From: Bacteroidota bacterium
GTDB lineage: Bacteria > Bacteroidota > Bacteroidia > Chitinophagales > Chitinophagaceae
Length of the DNA stretch: 47,555 nucleotides
NCBI GenBank assembly: GCA_947448725.1
Contig: CANFOM010000019.1
Span: 1-47,555, forward strand
Direction: 5' to 3'
The notes beneath the pieces were generated by a model. That model was not told where the DNA came from. It saw only the letters and a program-made list of their open reading frames with translations, and searched no databases. Position numbers and translations under genes: made by a program. Shown piece after piece: positions 41,766-47,555 of this stretch. Every line of letters begins with the position of its first letter. Within the stretch, counting starts at the first letter, position 1.

Positions 41766-42677
41766 TTAAAATATAGTACCTAAAGTAAATTTGTAACTAA
41801 ATGGGTATGGATTACTTGGTTGGTTTTTTGTCAAACTTAAATTTATAAGTGATGTATTTGTATTCTGTCCAAACATTGTTTTAAAAACTGAGTACTGAGA
41901 AGGAGTATTATCTAATCCAATTAAAACATCCAATGACTTACCATTTATGGTTATAATATTTTGAGCATATTGAATATCATTTCCATTTGCAAAAGAAATT
42001 GGGTTAAAATATACATAATAGTATTGATTTGATTCCGAAAATGGTATTATTGTCCCATCAAAATCTTTTATAGTTGGTATACTTGTAATGTCACTACTCT
42101 TAGTTATAGTTAATAAATTAGTACCATAACCAACTGTTCCAAAATCTTTTGGTTGTAGATATAACTTATTATATTGAGGTGTAAGAAATCCACTTACTCC
42201 ACTATTTGGATTACCTGGAGTAGATGATACCCAATTACTTAGAAGTCCATCACTCCTAATAATTAATCCTTTTAAAACACGAATTTGTGAAAAATATCCT
42301 TGAGTTGATCTGTTTGTTCTAAGTCTTGTATCTACATAGTTCCCATATAATAATTCAGAACCCTTTGGAATATTATCTTTTGGAACATTAATTAAGAAAG
42401 ATTTACTTTCCAAATCTTGAAAAGTTGTTCCAGATGAAATAGTACAACTTTCAATATATGGTGTTGTTCTAGTTCCAAATATAGTTCCTTCTTGAACTTT
42501 AATAACAGTAGAATCTAACTTCAAAGGAATATCCGTATTTTTTACTAGATATGTTCCAGAAGGTGAAATACTTACAGATACATTAAATGGAGTTGAAGGT
42601 GTAGATGAGTCACCAGATTTTGAACAAGAAAATAAGAAAGAAATAAAAAGAATCAAAAGAAATGGGTACTTTTTCAT
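41766..42677 (-). CDS. Element-borne lipoprotein of unknown function
   Basis: The 303-residue protein has a lipoprotein signal (MKKYPFLLILFISFLFSCSK) with the lipobox cysteine at position 18 in FLFSC, then a Ser/Thr/Gly spacer (SGDSSTPSTP). The mature part is polar and beta-rich, with many Asn, Ser and Thr. The tandem-like pattern of strands (NVSVSISPSGTYLV, LLSNWVSSTPGNPNSGVSG) gives no family. The last residues (SLTKNQPSNPYPFSYKFTLGTIF) suggest a beta strand, not a T9SS tail. It sits at the left end of the element as its only obvious exported cargo. The partner is unknown; surface exclusion or host envelope functions are possible but unsupported. Confidence 0.7.
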   Translation of the reverse strand: MKKYPFLLILFISFLFSCSKSGDSSTPSTPFNVSVSISPSGTYLVKNTDIPLKLDSTVIKVQEGTIFGTRTTPYIESCTISSGTTFQDLESKSFLINVPKDNIPKGSELLYGNYVDTRLRTNRSTQGYFSQIRVLKGLIIRSDGLLSNWVSSTPGNPNSGVSGFLTPQYNKLYLQPKDFGTVGYGTNLLTITKSSDITSIPTIKDFDGTIIPFSESNQYYYVYFNPISFANGNDIQYAQNIITINGKSLDVLIGLDNTPSQYSVFKTMFGQNTNTSLINLSLTKNQPSNPYPFSYKFTLGTIF

Positions 42678-42747
42678 TTAGTTTAAATTGAAAGACAAAT
42701 ATAATATAATTTTTTTTAAATATGTTTTTATTTTTATATGACAAAAA

Positions 42748-43317
42748 TTACATCAACTCATCAAATGAGTCATAAATATTTTTTATCTCCTCTTTACTGA
42801 TTCCAAGATACCTTCTTGTAATGGAAGTAGAAGAATGATTAAGAATTGTTGATAATTTGATTAGATACTCATCAGAATGACCGTTATTCTCCCAAATGAA
42901 CCTACTTCCACTTTTACGAAGTGAATGGGTTGATATATTCTTATTTTTAATCTTTTCAATTCTACCACCATTTTTCAATAGCAAATTGGTATGTTGTAAA
43001 GTATATTGGAATACCCGTTCCTCAAGAAAGGGTGTTTTTAGTTCATTATAGGTTGTCTTTATACTCTCCCTTAGTGTTTTACCAATTGATATTTCTCTCC
43101 TCTTATTTGTTTTCTTTTCATTTAATAACAGTGTTTCCTTATCTAATATATCAGACCACCTAATCCTACTCAAATCAGAATAACGAAGTAGGGTCTTGAC
43201 ACCAAACTCAATAAGTAAACACATTCGTAAATTATCATCTTTCCTAAAGTATCTTGTTATACGAAGAATTTCATCTGTTGAAAGAAAATCAGATGTTTTG
43301 CAAATTGATGTTATCAT
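42748..43317 (-). CDS. Tyrosine recombinase consisting only of the catalytic domain
   Basis: The 189-residue protein has the complete tyrosine recombinase catalytic set: Arg45 in GVKTLLRYSDLSRIRW, a lysine at 69 or 72 in EKKTNKRR, His131 and Arg134 in THSLRKSG, His161 in ILNHSSTSITRR and the nucleophile Tyr170 in RRYLGIS. It lacks the arm-binding and SAM-like core-binding domains that normally precede this domain. The ATG at 43317 has a 485-base noncoding region upstream rather than a decayed N-terminus, so it does not look like a simple truncation. A short recombinase could invert or resolve DNA, or assist the main integrase. That is inference. Confidence 0.82.
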   Translation of the reverse strand: MITSICKTSDFLSTDEILRITRYFRKDDNLRMCLLIEFGVKTLLRYSDLSRIRWSDILDKETLLLNEKKTNKRREISIGKTLRESIKTTYNELKTPFLEERVFQYTLQHTNLLLKNGGRIEKIKNKNISTHSLRKSGSRFIWENNGHSDEYLIKLSTILNHSSTSITRRYLGISKEEIKNIYDSFDELM

Positions 43318-43802
43318 ATTTTGTGATTTTAAATTTCAGGTTCAAATCTGTGAGCAAATTCTGAAATAGCAAAATATTCTCATAAAAGAATATTATTTCT
43401 TTGATAAAATCCTATCGTGTTGATAATCAGTTCCACGTTCAGTATTATTATAAACGAATACTAGGGAACCTGTTACTTTACCATTCTTATTCAAACTATT
43501 TTACGTTTTCTCAACTTCATTATACTTATATACGGATACATTATAAAAGGTGGAGTAGACAACCAACATAATCACTACTAGACTTCCAGAACATCACTGG
43601 TTGGACCAGGTAAAATAAATCCGATAGTTTAACCTCAACCTTTGTAAGTTTCCAATGAATCAAATCCATACCCACAGTTGAGATTATTAAATTGCCGGTC
43701 TGTATATGAGAAAGAATACACAAAACATAAATAAACTTACACTGGGTGGGTGATGGTTGGTAACTAAACCAACAAAGTAATACTTATTATAAACGAAAAA
43801 TT
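43318..43802. other. 485-bp intergenic region between the short recombinase and the HTH gene (no convincing gene)
   Basis: I see no credible gene. It contains a hairpin AATATTCT/AGAATATT (43373-43394), TGATAATCAG at 43421-43430 (the att core word), TATTATAAACGAA twice (about 43445 and 43785), the palindromic ACTGGTTGGACCAGG (43596-43610) and GTTGGT/ACCAAC (43755-43772). It probably holds divergent promoters and regulator or recombination sites. Confidence 0.5.
43596..43610. promoter_or_regulatory. Candidate operator, ACTGGTTGGACCAGG
   Basis: This near-palindrome (CTGGT/ACCAG) has a second copy, in inverse orientation and 13 of 15 identical, at 44189-44203. The pair brackets the HTH gene. Confidence 0.4.
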
Positions 43803-44024
43803 ATGAACAAACTAATAAACACTGAAAAACTAAACGATAGAGAACTTATAATGATAAAAGATTTGATTGAATCACTTGGCATATCACAAAATACAATTTA
43901 CAGAATATGTAACGAAGGTTCTTTAGTAAAATACAAGTACTGTGGTAAGAACTACTGGAGGACCGATGATGTGAAAAAGTATTTAATAAAGAAGGGAGTA
44001 TTAATTACCCGAGAGACTGTATAA
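43803..44024 (+). CDS. Small helix-turn-helix protein (excisionase/MerR-like)
   Basis: The 73-residue protein has a winged HTH of the excisionase/HTH_17 type: LIESLGISQNTIYRICNEGSLVKYKYCGKNYWRTDDVKKYLIKKG (about 22-66). The tripartite pattern of a recognition helix (SQNTIYRICNEG), a wing (KYCGKNYWRT) and a final helix (DDVKKYLIKKG) is clear. Such proteins bind att arms and steer integrases to excision, or act as repressors. Within an integrative element it is the natural candidate for a directionality factor. It starts at ATG 43803. Candidate operator palindromes lie on both sides (43596-43610 and 44189-44203). Confidence 0.75.
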   Translation: MNKLINTEKLNDRELIMIKDLIESLGISQNTIYRICNEGSLVKYKYCGKNYWRTDDVKKYLIKKGVLITRETV

Positions 44025-44101
44025 ATAAATATATATAGACTCATTACCACAATTTTATATGGTATTGATATATCTGAATACTCAGTTACTATATTACTAC
44101 A

Positions 44102-44116
44102 CTAGGGACTAGTGAC
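44102..44116. promoter_or_regulatory. Palindrome CACTAG-GGA-CTAGTG
   Basis: A perfect six-base inverted repeat with a three-base centre in the 198-base gap between the HTH gene and the 85-residue unknown. It may be an operator, and nothing else is seen in the gap besides the site at 44189. Confidence 0.35.
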
Positions 44117-44188
44117 CCTTTTGAGTTTCTCGTAAATGGATTTATATTGATTTTGCAATATTGAAAAGTTATGTTTTTACAACCCGAA

Positions 44189-44203
44189 CCTGGTTTAACC
44201 AGT
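44189..44203. promoter_or_regulatory. Candidate operator, CCTGGTTTAACCAGT
   Basis: The reverse complement, ACTGGTTAAACCAGG, differs from the site at 43596-43610 at two central bases. It lies 20 bases before the ATG of the gene at 44223, a good position for control of that gene. Confidence 0.4.
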
Positions 44204-44222
44204 ACTAGAATTTGATACACAA

Positions 44223-44480
44223 ATGAAATACACATCATCCGAAATAGACGATATCCTGTTTAATAAACAGATAAAGACATATAATAGAATATTGGACTTA
44301 ATCAATAAAGAATTTGATACTATGGGAGAAGACCGACTATCTATACTCCTTAGGAACTGTATTGATATGTATGGAGACTTACAATCCTTTAATAATAACC
44401 TAAAGACTAAAGAAATGTATCAGGTCAATTACAGAAAGAAAGAAAGACCGAGTCAACAATTAAAAACTTATAGTTATTAA
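44223..44480 (+). CDS. Small protein of unknown function in element 1
   Basis: The 85-residue product is charged and predicted helical (SSEIDDILFNKQIKTYNRILDLINKEFDTM, then EDRLSILLRNCIDMYGDLQSFNNNLKTKEM), with a basic tail (YRKKERPSQQLKTYSY). It has no membrane segment. It starts with ATG 20 bases after a candidate operator and ends overlapping the stop of the basic protein by four bases tail-to-tail. I do not recognise it. The size and helical make-up would suit a small DNA- or protein-binding accessory factor, but no motif proves that. Confidence 0.55.
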   Translation: MKYTSSEIDDILFNKQIKTYNRILDLINKEFDTMGEDRLSILLRNCIDMYGDLQSFNNNLKTKEMYQVNYRKKERPSQQLKTYSY

Positions 44481-45277
44481 AATTTAATATTAGGTGTTTT
44501 CTTATTTAGAATACTACTAATACTAGATTTTATCTTAGCCAATTCAGGGTTGTTAAATTCATCTTTTTCAATATCGTTCTTGTTCTTCTTACTCCTAGTA
44601 TTAGTCCCAAACATTCTAACCCACTTGTCATGAAATTCAGGAATTGCAAATCCATATTTATCAAATATATTATTCCACTGTTCAATTAATTCTAAATCAT
44701 CAAACCCAGAATCTAGATGAACTAAATCTTTATCTACTTTATCTATACCACCTCTTAATTTAGATTGTTCATGTATTATATTCCCTATATAATCCTCACT
44801 ATTAGTCAACAAGGTTTTTCTCTGTTTAGGAAATAACTTTTCACTTCGTAAATAATAATCAAAACCTTTAACCTTACCGAATTTGCCATTCTTCTTATTC
44901 TTTTTGGTAACTGGTTTTACTTTAGTTGGTAATGGTATATTATCCCCTATGTATTTTTTAACTTTCTTATCAAACAGAATCCTATCACACATACTTTCAT
45001 TAGTACTTCTGGTCTTGATATAAACCTTACCACCATTATTGAAATACTCCTTCCATCGTTTCTCTCCCTTATTACACAACTCATGTAATTTATTAAATCC
45101 TAATTCTCTAATTGTATTATGTTTCCTTCTATTGTGAATTATTTTAGAACATGAACCTAATTCATATCTGAGGGTTGCAATTCGTATCTTTTCAAAACCA
45201 ACATTTTTAATTTTCTTCTTCTTCCTCTTTTCATCAAGTTGTTTTTCAAAAACATCAAAAATTGTTTTTTTGCTCAT
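44477..45277 (-). CDS. Basic protein of unknown function behind the integrase
   Basis: The 266-residue product is strongly basic, with Lys-rich clusters at 13-25 (KQLDEKRKKKKIKN), 118-132 (KPVTKKNKKNGKFGK) and near 232. It has no signal peptide or membrane segment. Features are CSKIIHNRRKHNTIRELGF, WKEYFNNGGKVYIKTRSTNESMCD, FDYYLRSEKLFPKQRKTLL and WNNIFDKYGFAIPEFHDKWVRMF. The charge suggests nucleic acid binding. I recognise no family and see no relaxase, nuclease or helicase signature. It begins 11 bases after the integrase stop on the same strand, so it is co-transcribed with it and probably serves the element. Confidence 0.65.
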   Translation of the reverse strand: MSKKTIFDVFEKQLDEKRKKKKIKNVGFEKIRIATLRYELGSCSKIIHNRRKHNTIRELGFNKLHELCNKGEKRWKEYFNNGGKVYIKTRSTNESMCDRILFDKKVKKYIGDNIPLPTKVKPVTKKNKKNGKFGKVKGFDYYLRSEKLFPKQRKTLLTNSEDYIGNIIHEQSKLRGGIDKVDKDLVHLDSGFDDLELIEQWNNIFDKYGFAIPEFHDKWVRMFGTNTRSKKNKNDIEKDEFNNPELAKIKSSISSILNKKTPNIKF

Positions 45278-45288
45278 AAGAAAAAAGT

Positions 45289-46737
45289 TTATTTGTTTTT
45301 CAAATAATAAGAAAGAACCTTTTCCATTGGGTACTTTCTAACAAACTCTCTTATCTCTTTATCCTCTAATTCATCAAACTCTTTAGAATAGAGGTCCTTC
45401 CCTTTCTTTATATCTTCTTTGTTTACTGAAACATACTTTTGAAATGAACTGAGGGTCTTGTGTCCAGACAACTTCATAATACTCCAGTTGTCCATAGTGC
45501 CCATATCAATAAGATTCTTAATAAAACTTCTTCTACCTGAATGAGATGATAGTAACTCGAAAGTGAACACATCCTTCTCAGTCCCTTCTCTTAAATCACT
45601 CCCAACTAATATTTCTCTTTTGATTAATCTTTTAAATCCAAGTTCTTTTCCAATTTCTTTTAAATGCAAATTGAAATTCTGTTGTGAATATTTTGGAAAT
45701 AGATTTTGCGATAGAGATTTGTTTTTTGAATACTTCATGAATATACCGAGAGATATAGGATTCTCTGGAACAATAACATTATCCTTAGTCTTATTCATTG
45801 TCCAAATAAAGAACCCCTTTTCAATTTTAAACATACCCACAGTCATCTTATGTATATCACCCCACCTACACCCAACACTACATTGGAATGTGAAAATATC
45901 TTTTATTAATTCTAAATTATTCCAGTAGATTTCATTTCCATCTTTATCCGTTTCGGCAATCACGTCTACATTATCATAACTCAATGGATAATCATACTTC
46001 TTATAATCAAACATTTTCTTTACCTCCTCTGTATTCAAATAAACTAATACATCGTTTCTAACTGTCTTTAATGATTTAAATCTTTTAATATCAGTTATGA
46101 TTCGTTCCTGTTTGCACCAAGACAAAAATATCTTTAGATTAGAAAATAATTTATTTACATAATTGTTTGATAAACCAATCTGTTTCTTTGTTGAATTTTT
46201 CCTAGGTGGCAATTCAATTTCTAAACAATGATTCTTAAATTCAGTTTCAAATCTTCCAAACAATATATAATCAAATGTGAGGTTGTGTTTTGATTCCTTT
46301 TCAAACTTCCTAAGAGTATTCTCTAATGTTAATAGTGTCTTTGTATATCCTCTATGATGTTTAGATTTATCTTTTAGAAAAGTTTGATAAGAACTCCAGA
46401 AGTTTTGTGGTTTAGGTTGTTTTGCTAATTGAGTCTCCTCTATCTTATCATAATTGATTTTAACTAATGTTGGAGTAGGTATATCTCCGTTTTCAATTAT
46501 ATCCGTAATAACACCATCTAGTTTCTTTCTTAATGAATTAATCCTCTTTTGTATTTCTGTGTAATTGGGACAACGATTGGATATAACCCCACCTTTCCAA
46601 TATTTGAACTCTATATACTCTTTAGTTGGAAACCTCTTATAACTACCCTTGTATTTGTATTGAAACTGTAAGGGACAAACCTCCTTACCATTTGACTCCT
46701 TTACATCTGACTTGACTATGACTAACGATACACCCAT
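45289..46737 (-). CDS. Full-length tyrosine recombinase/integrase of element 1
   Basis: The 482-residue Bacteroidota-type integrase has an N-terminal arm-binding domain (1-95: VSLVIVKSDVKE, YKGSYKRFPTKEYIEFKYW, NRCPNYTEIQKRIN). A SAM-like core-binding domain (about 110-215) and the catalytic domain (about 230-450) follow. The catalytic residues are Arg291 (VGCRWGDIHK), Lys316 or 318, His399-Arg402 (SSHSGRRSF), His426 (LSGHKTL) and Tyr435 (FQKYVSV), so it appears active. It lies 135 bases from the right att repeat, facing away from it. The integrase of element 2 is homologous and divergent. A 10-base inverted repeat (46742-46770) is close upstream of its start. The downstream basic protein is in the same operon. 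Confidence 0.92.
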   Translation of the reverse strand: MGVSLVIVKSDVKESNGKEVCPLQFQYKYKGSYKRFPTKEYIEFKYWKGGVISNRCPNYTEIQKRINSLRKKLDGVITDIIENGDIPTPTLVKINYDKIEETQLAKQPKPQNFWSSYQTFLKDKSKHHRGYTKTLLTLENTLRKFEKESKHNLTFDYILFGRFETEFKNHCLEIELPPRKNSTKKQIGLSNNYVNKLFSNLKIFLSWCKQERIITDIKRFKSLKTVRNDVLVYLNTEEVKKMFDYKKYDYPLSYDNVDVIAETDKDGNEIYWNNLELIKDIFTFQCSVGCRWGDIHKMTVGMFKIEKGFFIWTMNKTKDNVIVPENPISLGIFMKYSKNKSLSQNLFPKYSQQNFNLHLKEIGKELGFKRLIKREILVGSDLREGTEKDVFTFELLSSHSGRRSFIKNLIDMGTMDNWSIMKLSGHKTLSSFQKYVSVNKEDIKKGKDLYSKEFDELEDKEIREFVRKYPMEKVLSYYLKNK

Positions 46738-46741
46738 GACT

Positions 46742-46770
46742 TTTAATTGTAATACTAATATACAATTAAA
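46742..46770 (-). promoter_or_regulatory. Inverted repeat just upstream of integrase 1
   Basis: TTTAATTGTA (46742-46751) and TACAATTAAA (46761-46770) form a perfect 10-base inverted repeat with a nine-base centre, five bases from the integrase ATG. It is in the 5' leader or promoter and could be an operator or an RNA hairpin limiting integrase synthesis. Confidence 0.45.
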
Positions 46771-46779
46771 TCCTAAATT

Positions 46780-46798
46780 GGTTATGGTATGGGTTATG
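46780..46798. repeat. GGTTATG repeats at the right end of element 1
   Basis: GGTTATGG (46780-46787) and GGTTATG (46792-46798) in direct orientation match the cluster at 41730-41760. Confidence 0.45.
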
Positions 46799-46816
46799 TT
46801 TTGATATTAAAGAAAA

Positions 46817-46859
46817 AGCCCTCATAAAACTTACTGATAATCAGTGCTTTATAAGGGCT
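46817..46859. terminator. Hairpin at the right end of element 1
   Basis: AGCCCTCATAAA pairs with TTTATAAGGGCT (one mismatch), and its interior holds a second palindrome ACTGATAATCAGT (46833-46845) that shares TGATAATCA with the att core. It is followed by ATTTTC. Its position beside the att repeat suggests insulation of the element or a recombination role. Confidence 0.5.
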
Positions 46860-46871
46860 ATTTTCATCTTC

Positions 46872-46916
46872 GTCGGGAAGACAGGATATGAATGTGCTTG
46901 ATAATCAATGAGTTAT
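46872..46916. repeat. Second att repeat
   Basis: It matches 41668-41712 with mismatches only at 46897 and 46910. The tRNA-like part is GTCGGGAAGACAGGAT, without the flanking TG that would complete CCA. It is the junction between elements 1 and 2. Confidence 0.8.
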
Positions 46917-46948
46917 GTATATTAATACCCCACTTTAGACCTATTTTT

Positions 46949-46965
46949 GGTAGGAATTTCCTACC
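46949..46965. promoter_or_regulatory. 17-bp palindrome upstream of integrase 2
   Basis: GGTAGGAA, a single T and TTCCTACC form a perfect palindrome between a TATTTTTG (46942-46949) and a TATATTTG (46984-46991), both matching the -7 consensus. It is a likely operator or recombination accessory site. Confidence 0.5.
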
Positions 46966-46983
46966 TCATATACTAATTTATAT

Positions 46984-46991
46984 TATATTTG
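46984..46991 (+). promoter_or_regulatory. -7 box of integrase 2
   Basis: TATATTTG matches TAnnTTTG only three bases before the integrase ATG, which implies a leaderless mRNA if used. The alternative TATTTTTG at 46942-46949 would give a leader of about 40 bases. Confidence 0.4.
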
Positions 46992-46994
46992 ATT

Positions 46995-47555
46995 ATGGGT
47001 ATTTCTTTAATGATAGTCAAAAAGGATAAAAAGAAACAACAAAATAAGGTTGTGTATCCTATCTATGTAAAATACTCATACAAAGGTTTATCCAAAAGAT
47101 TTTCAACTAACTCTTTTGTTGAATTACAGTTTTGGAAAAATGGTAGTTTATCCAACCGTTGTCCGAACTACATTGATATACAAAAAAGGATTACCAATAA
47201 GATTGATTTACTGAATGAGATTATCAATCAAATTGAGGAGAATAAACAACTACCCACAACCACTTTGGTAGGTGATTTACTTAAACAATCACTAAACATA
47301 CAATTAAAGAAACAACCCATTAAACAGAGTTTTTGGAAGTGTTATGATTTGTTTTTGAAAGAGAAGTCAATGTATCATAAGGGTTATACCAAAACATTGG
47401 ATACACTAAAGAATAAGTTAGAAATATTTGAAAATGAAACCAAACAGATACTATCCTTTGATTACATAATTGATGGAGGTTTTGAGATAGATTTTAAGAA
47501 GTTCTGTTGGGATACTGAAATCAAAAGAAAAGGTAAGGTTGTCACTGTGGGTTTA
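46995..47555 (+). CDS. Tyrosine recombinase/integrase of element 2, N-terminal part
   Basis: The frame is open for 187 codons to the window end without a stop. The protein starts MGISLMIVKKDKKKQQNK and is clearly homologous to integrase 1: YKGLSKRFSTNSFVELQFWKNG, SNRCPNYIDIQKRI, FWKCYDLFLKEKSMYHKGYTKTL and LSFDYII align with the equivalent segments there. It covers the arm-binding domain and most of the SAM-like core-binding domain. The catalytic domain lies beyond the window. It is divergent from integrase 1 with att repeat 2 between them. The similarity is moderate, so these are related, not duplicated, elements. Confidence 0.85.
   Translation, partial: MGISLMIVKKDKKKQQNKVVYPIYVKYSYKGLSKRFSTNSFVELQFWKNGSLSNRCPNYIDIQKRITNKIDLLNEIINQIEENKQLPTTTLVGDLLKQSLNIQLKKQPIKQSFWKCYDLFLKEKSMYHKGYTKTLDTLKNKLEIFENETKQILSFDYIIDGGFEIDFKKFCWDTEIKRKGKVVTVGL

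Larger units (their letters stand above)
41666..46871. mobile_element. Integrative element 1 (about 5.2 kb)
   Basis: The element is bounded by 45-bp direct repeats at 41668-41712 and 46872-46916. It carries, in order, a lipoprotein (-), a short tyrosine recombinase (-), an HTH protein (+), a small unknown (+), a basic unknown (-) and a full integrase (-). GGTTATG repeats occur close to both ends. There are no transfer, replication or phage structural genes, so it would need help to move between cells. The AT-rich composition and Bacteroidota-type integrase fit acquisition within the phylum. Confidence 0.75.
46872..47555. mobile_element. Integrative element 2, left end (cut by window end)
   Basis: It begins with the second att repeat and an integrase reading rightwards. 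The remaining genes and the presumed intact tRNA are outside the window. Confidence 0.6.

Noticed and set aside
43541..43723. 60-codon minus-strand frame between the short recombinase and the HTH gene
   Set aside because: The composition is unlike the neighbours, it has no domain or promoter, and it overlaps the palindromic site at 43596.

Overview
The window looks like the chromosome of a Bacteroidota bacterium, most likely Chitinophagaceae. Supporting signs are its AT-rich sequence, Bacteroidota promoters (TAnnTTTG at -7, TTG/TTTG at -33), a type IX secretion sorting domain, a Fibrobacter-paralogous (FISUMP) domain, a GSII/GSIII glutamine synthetase pair, a ComA-like phosphosulfolactate synthase, and Bacteroidota-type integrases with an arm domain. 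The genus cannot be named from the sequence alone.

Layout. 1-41.2 kb is mostly ordinary core genome: rpsL (partial), ilvE, a conserved unknown followed by rdgB, then on the minus strand a TPR protein, comA-like and aroE. These are followed by yidC, pyrG, a dienelactone hydrolase, hldD with purL, two tandem glutamine synthetases of different classes, accB-accC, efp, sucD with a FAD oxidoreductase, an MFS transporter, aspS, rarA, a GNAT acetyltransferase, uvrA, a PAP2 phosphatase and an exported NPP-type phosphodiesterase. From 34.4 to 39.5 kb lies an envelope cluster: a FISUMP protein, a 1039-residue secreted protein with 24 tandem 13-residue repeats, an orphan LuxR-type response regulator and a small T9SS-sorted protein. 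An exported GH20 hexosaminidase closes the core part.

After a 550-bp hairpin-rich spacer, 41.67-47.56 kb is a mobile region. A 45-bp direct repeat (two mismatches, 5204 bp apart) begins with what looks like a displaced tRNA 3' end (complement of ATCCTGTCTTCCCGACCA at the left copy). Element 1, between the repeats, carries a lipoprotein, a catalytic-domain-only tyrosine recombinase, a small HTH protein, two unknown proteins and a full-length integrase. Element 2 starts after the second repeat with a divergent, homologous integrase cut by the window end. This looks like a tandem stack of small integrative elements in a tRNA gene whose intact copy should lie to the right of the window.

The intergenic DNA is unusually structured. 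Two composite elements (18.7 kb and 20.8 kb) each consist of two copies of one terminator hairpin around a related 57-bp spacer. Two long stem-loops (11.7 kb and 20.9 kb) share their loop but not their stem. A 132-bp palindromic block is duplicated at 41.2-41.5 kb. Three promoters share a 22-bp gap between TTG and TAnnTTTr. EF-P carries an arginine at position 32, the position that is rhamnosylated in EarP-type EF-P.
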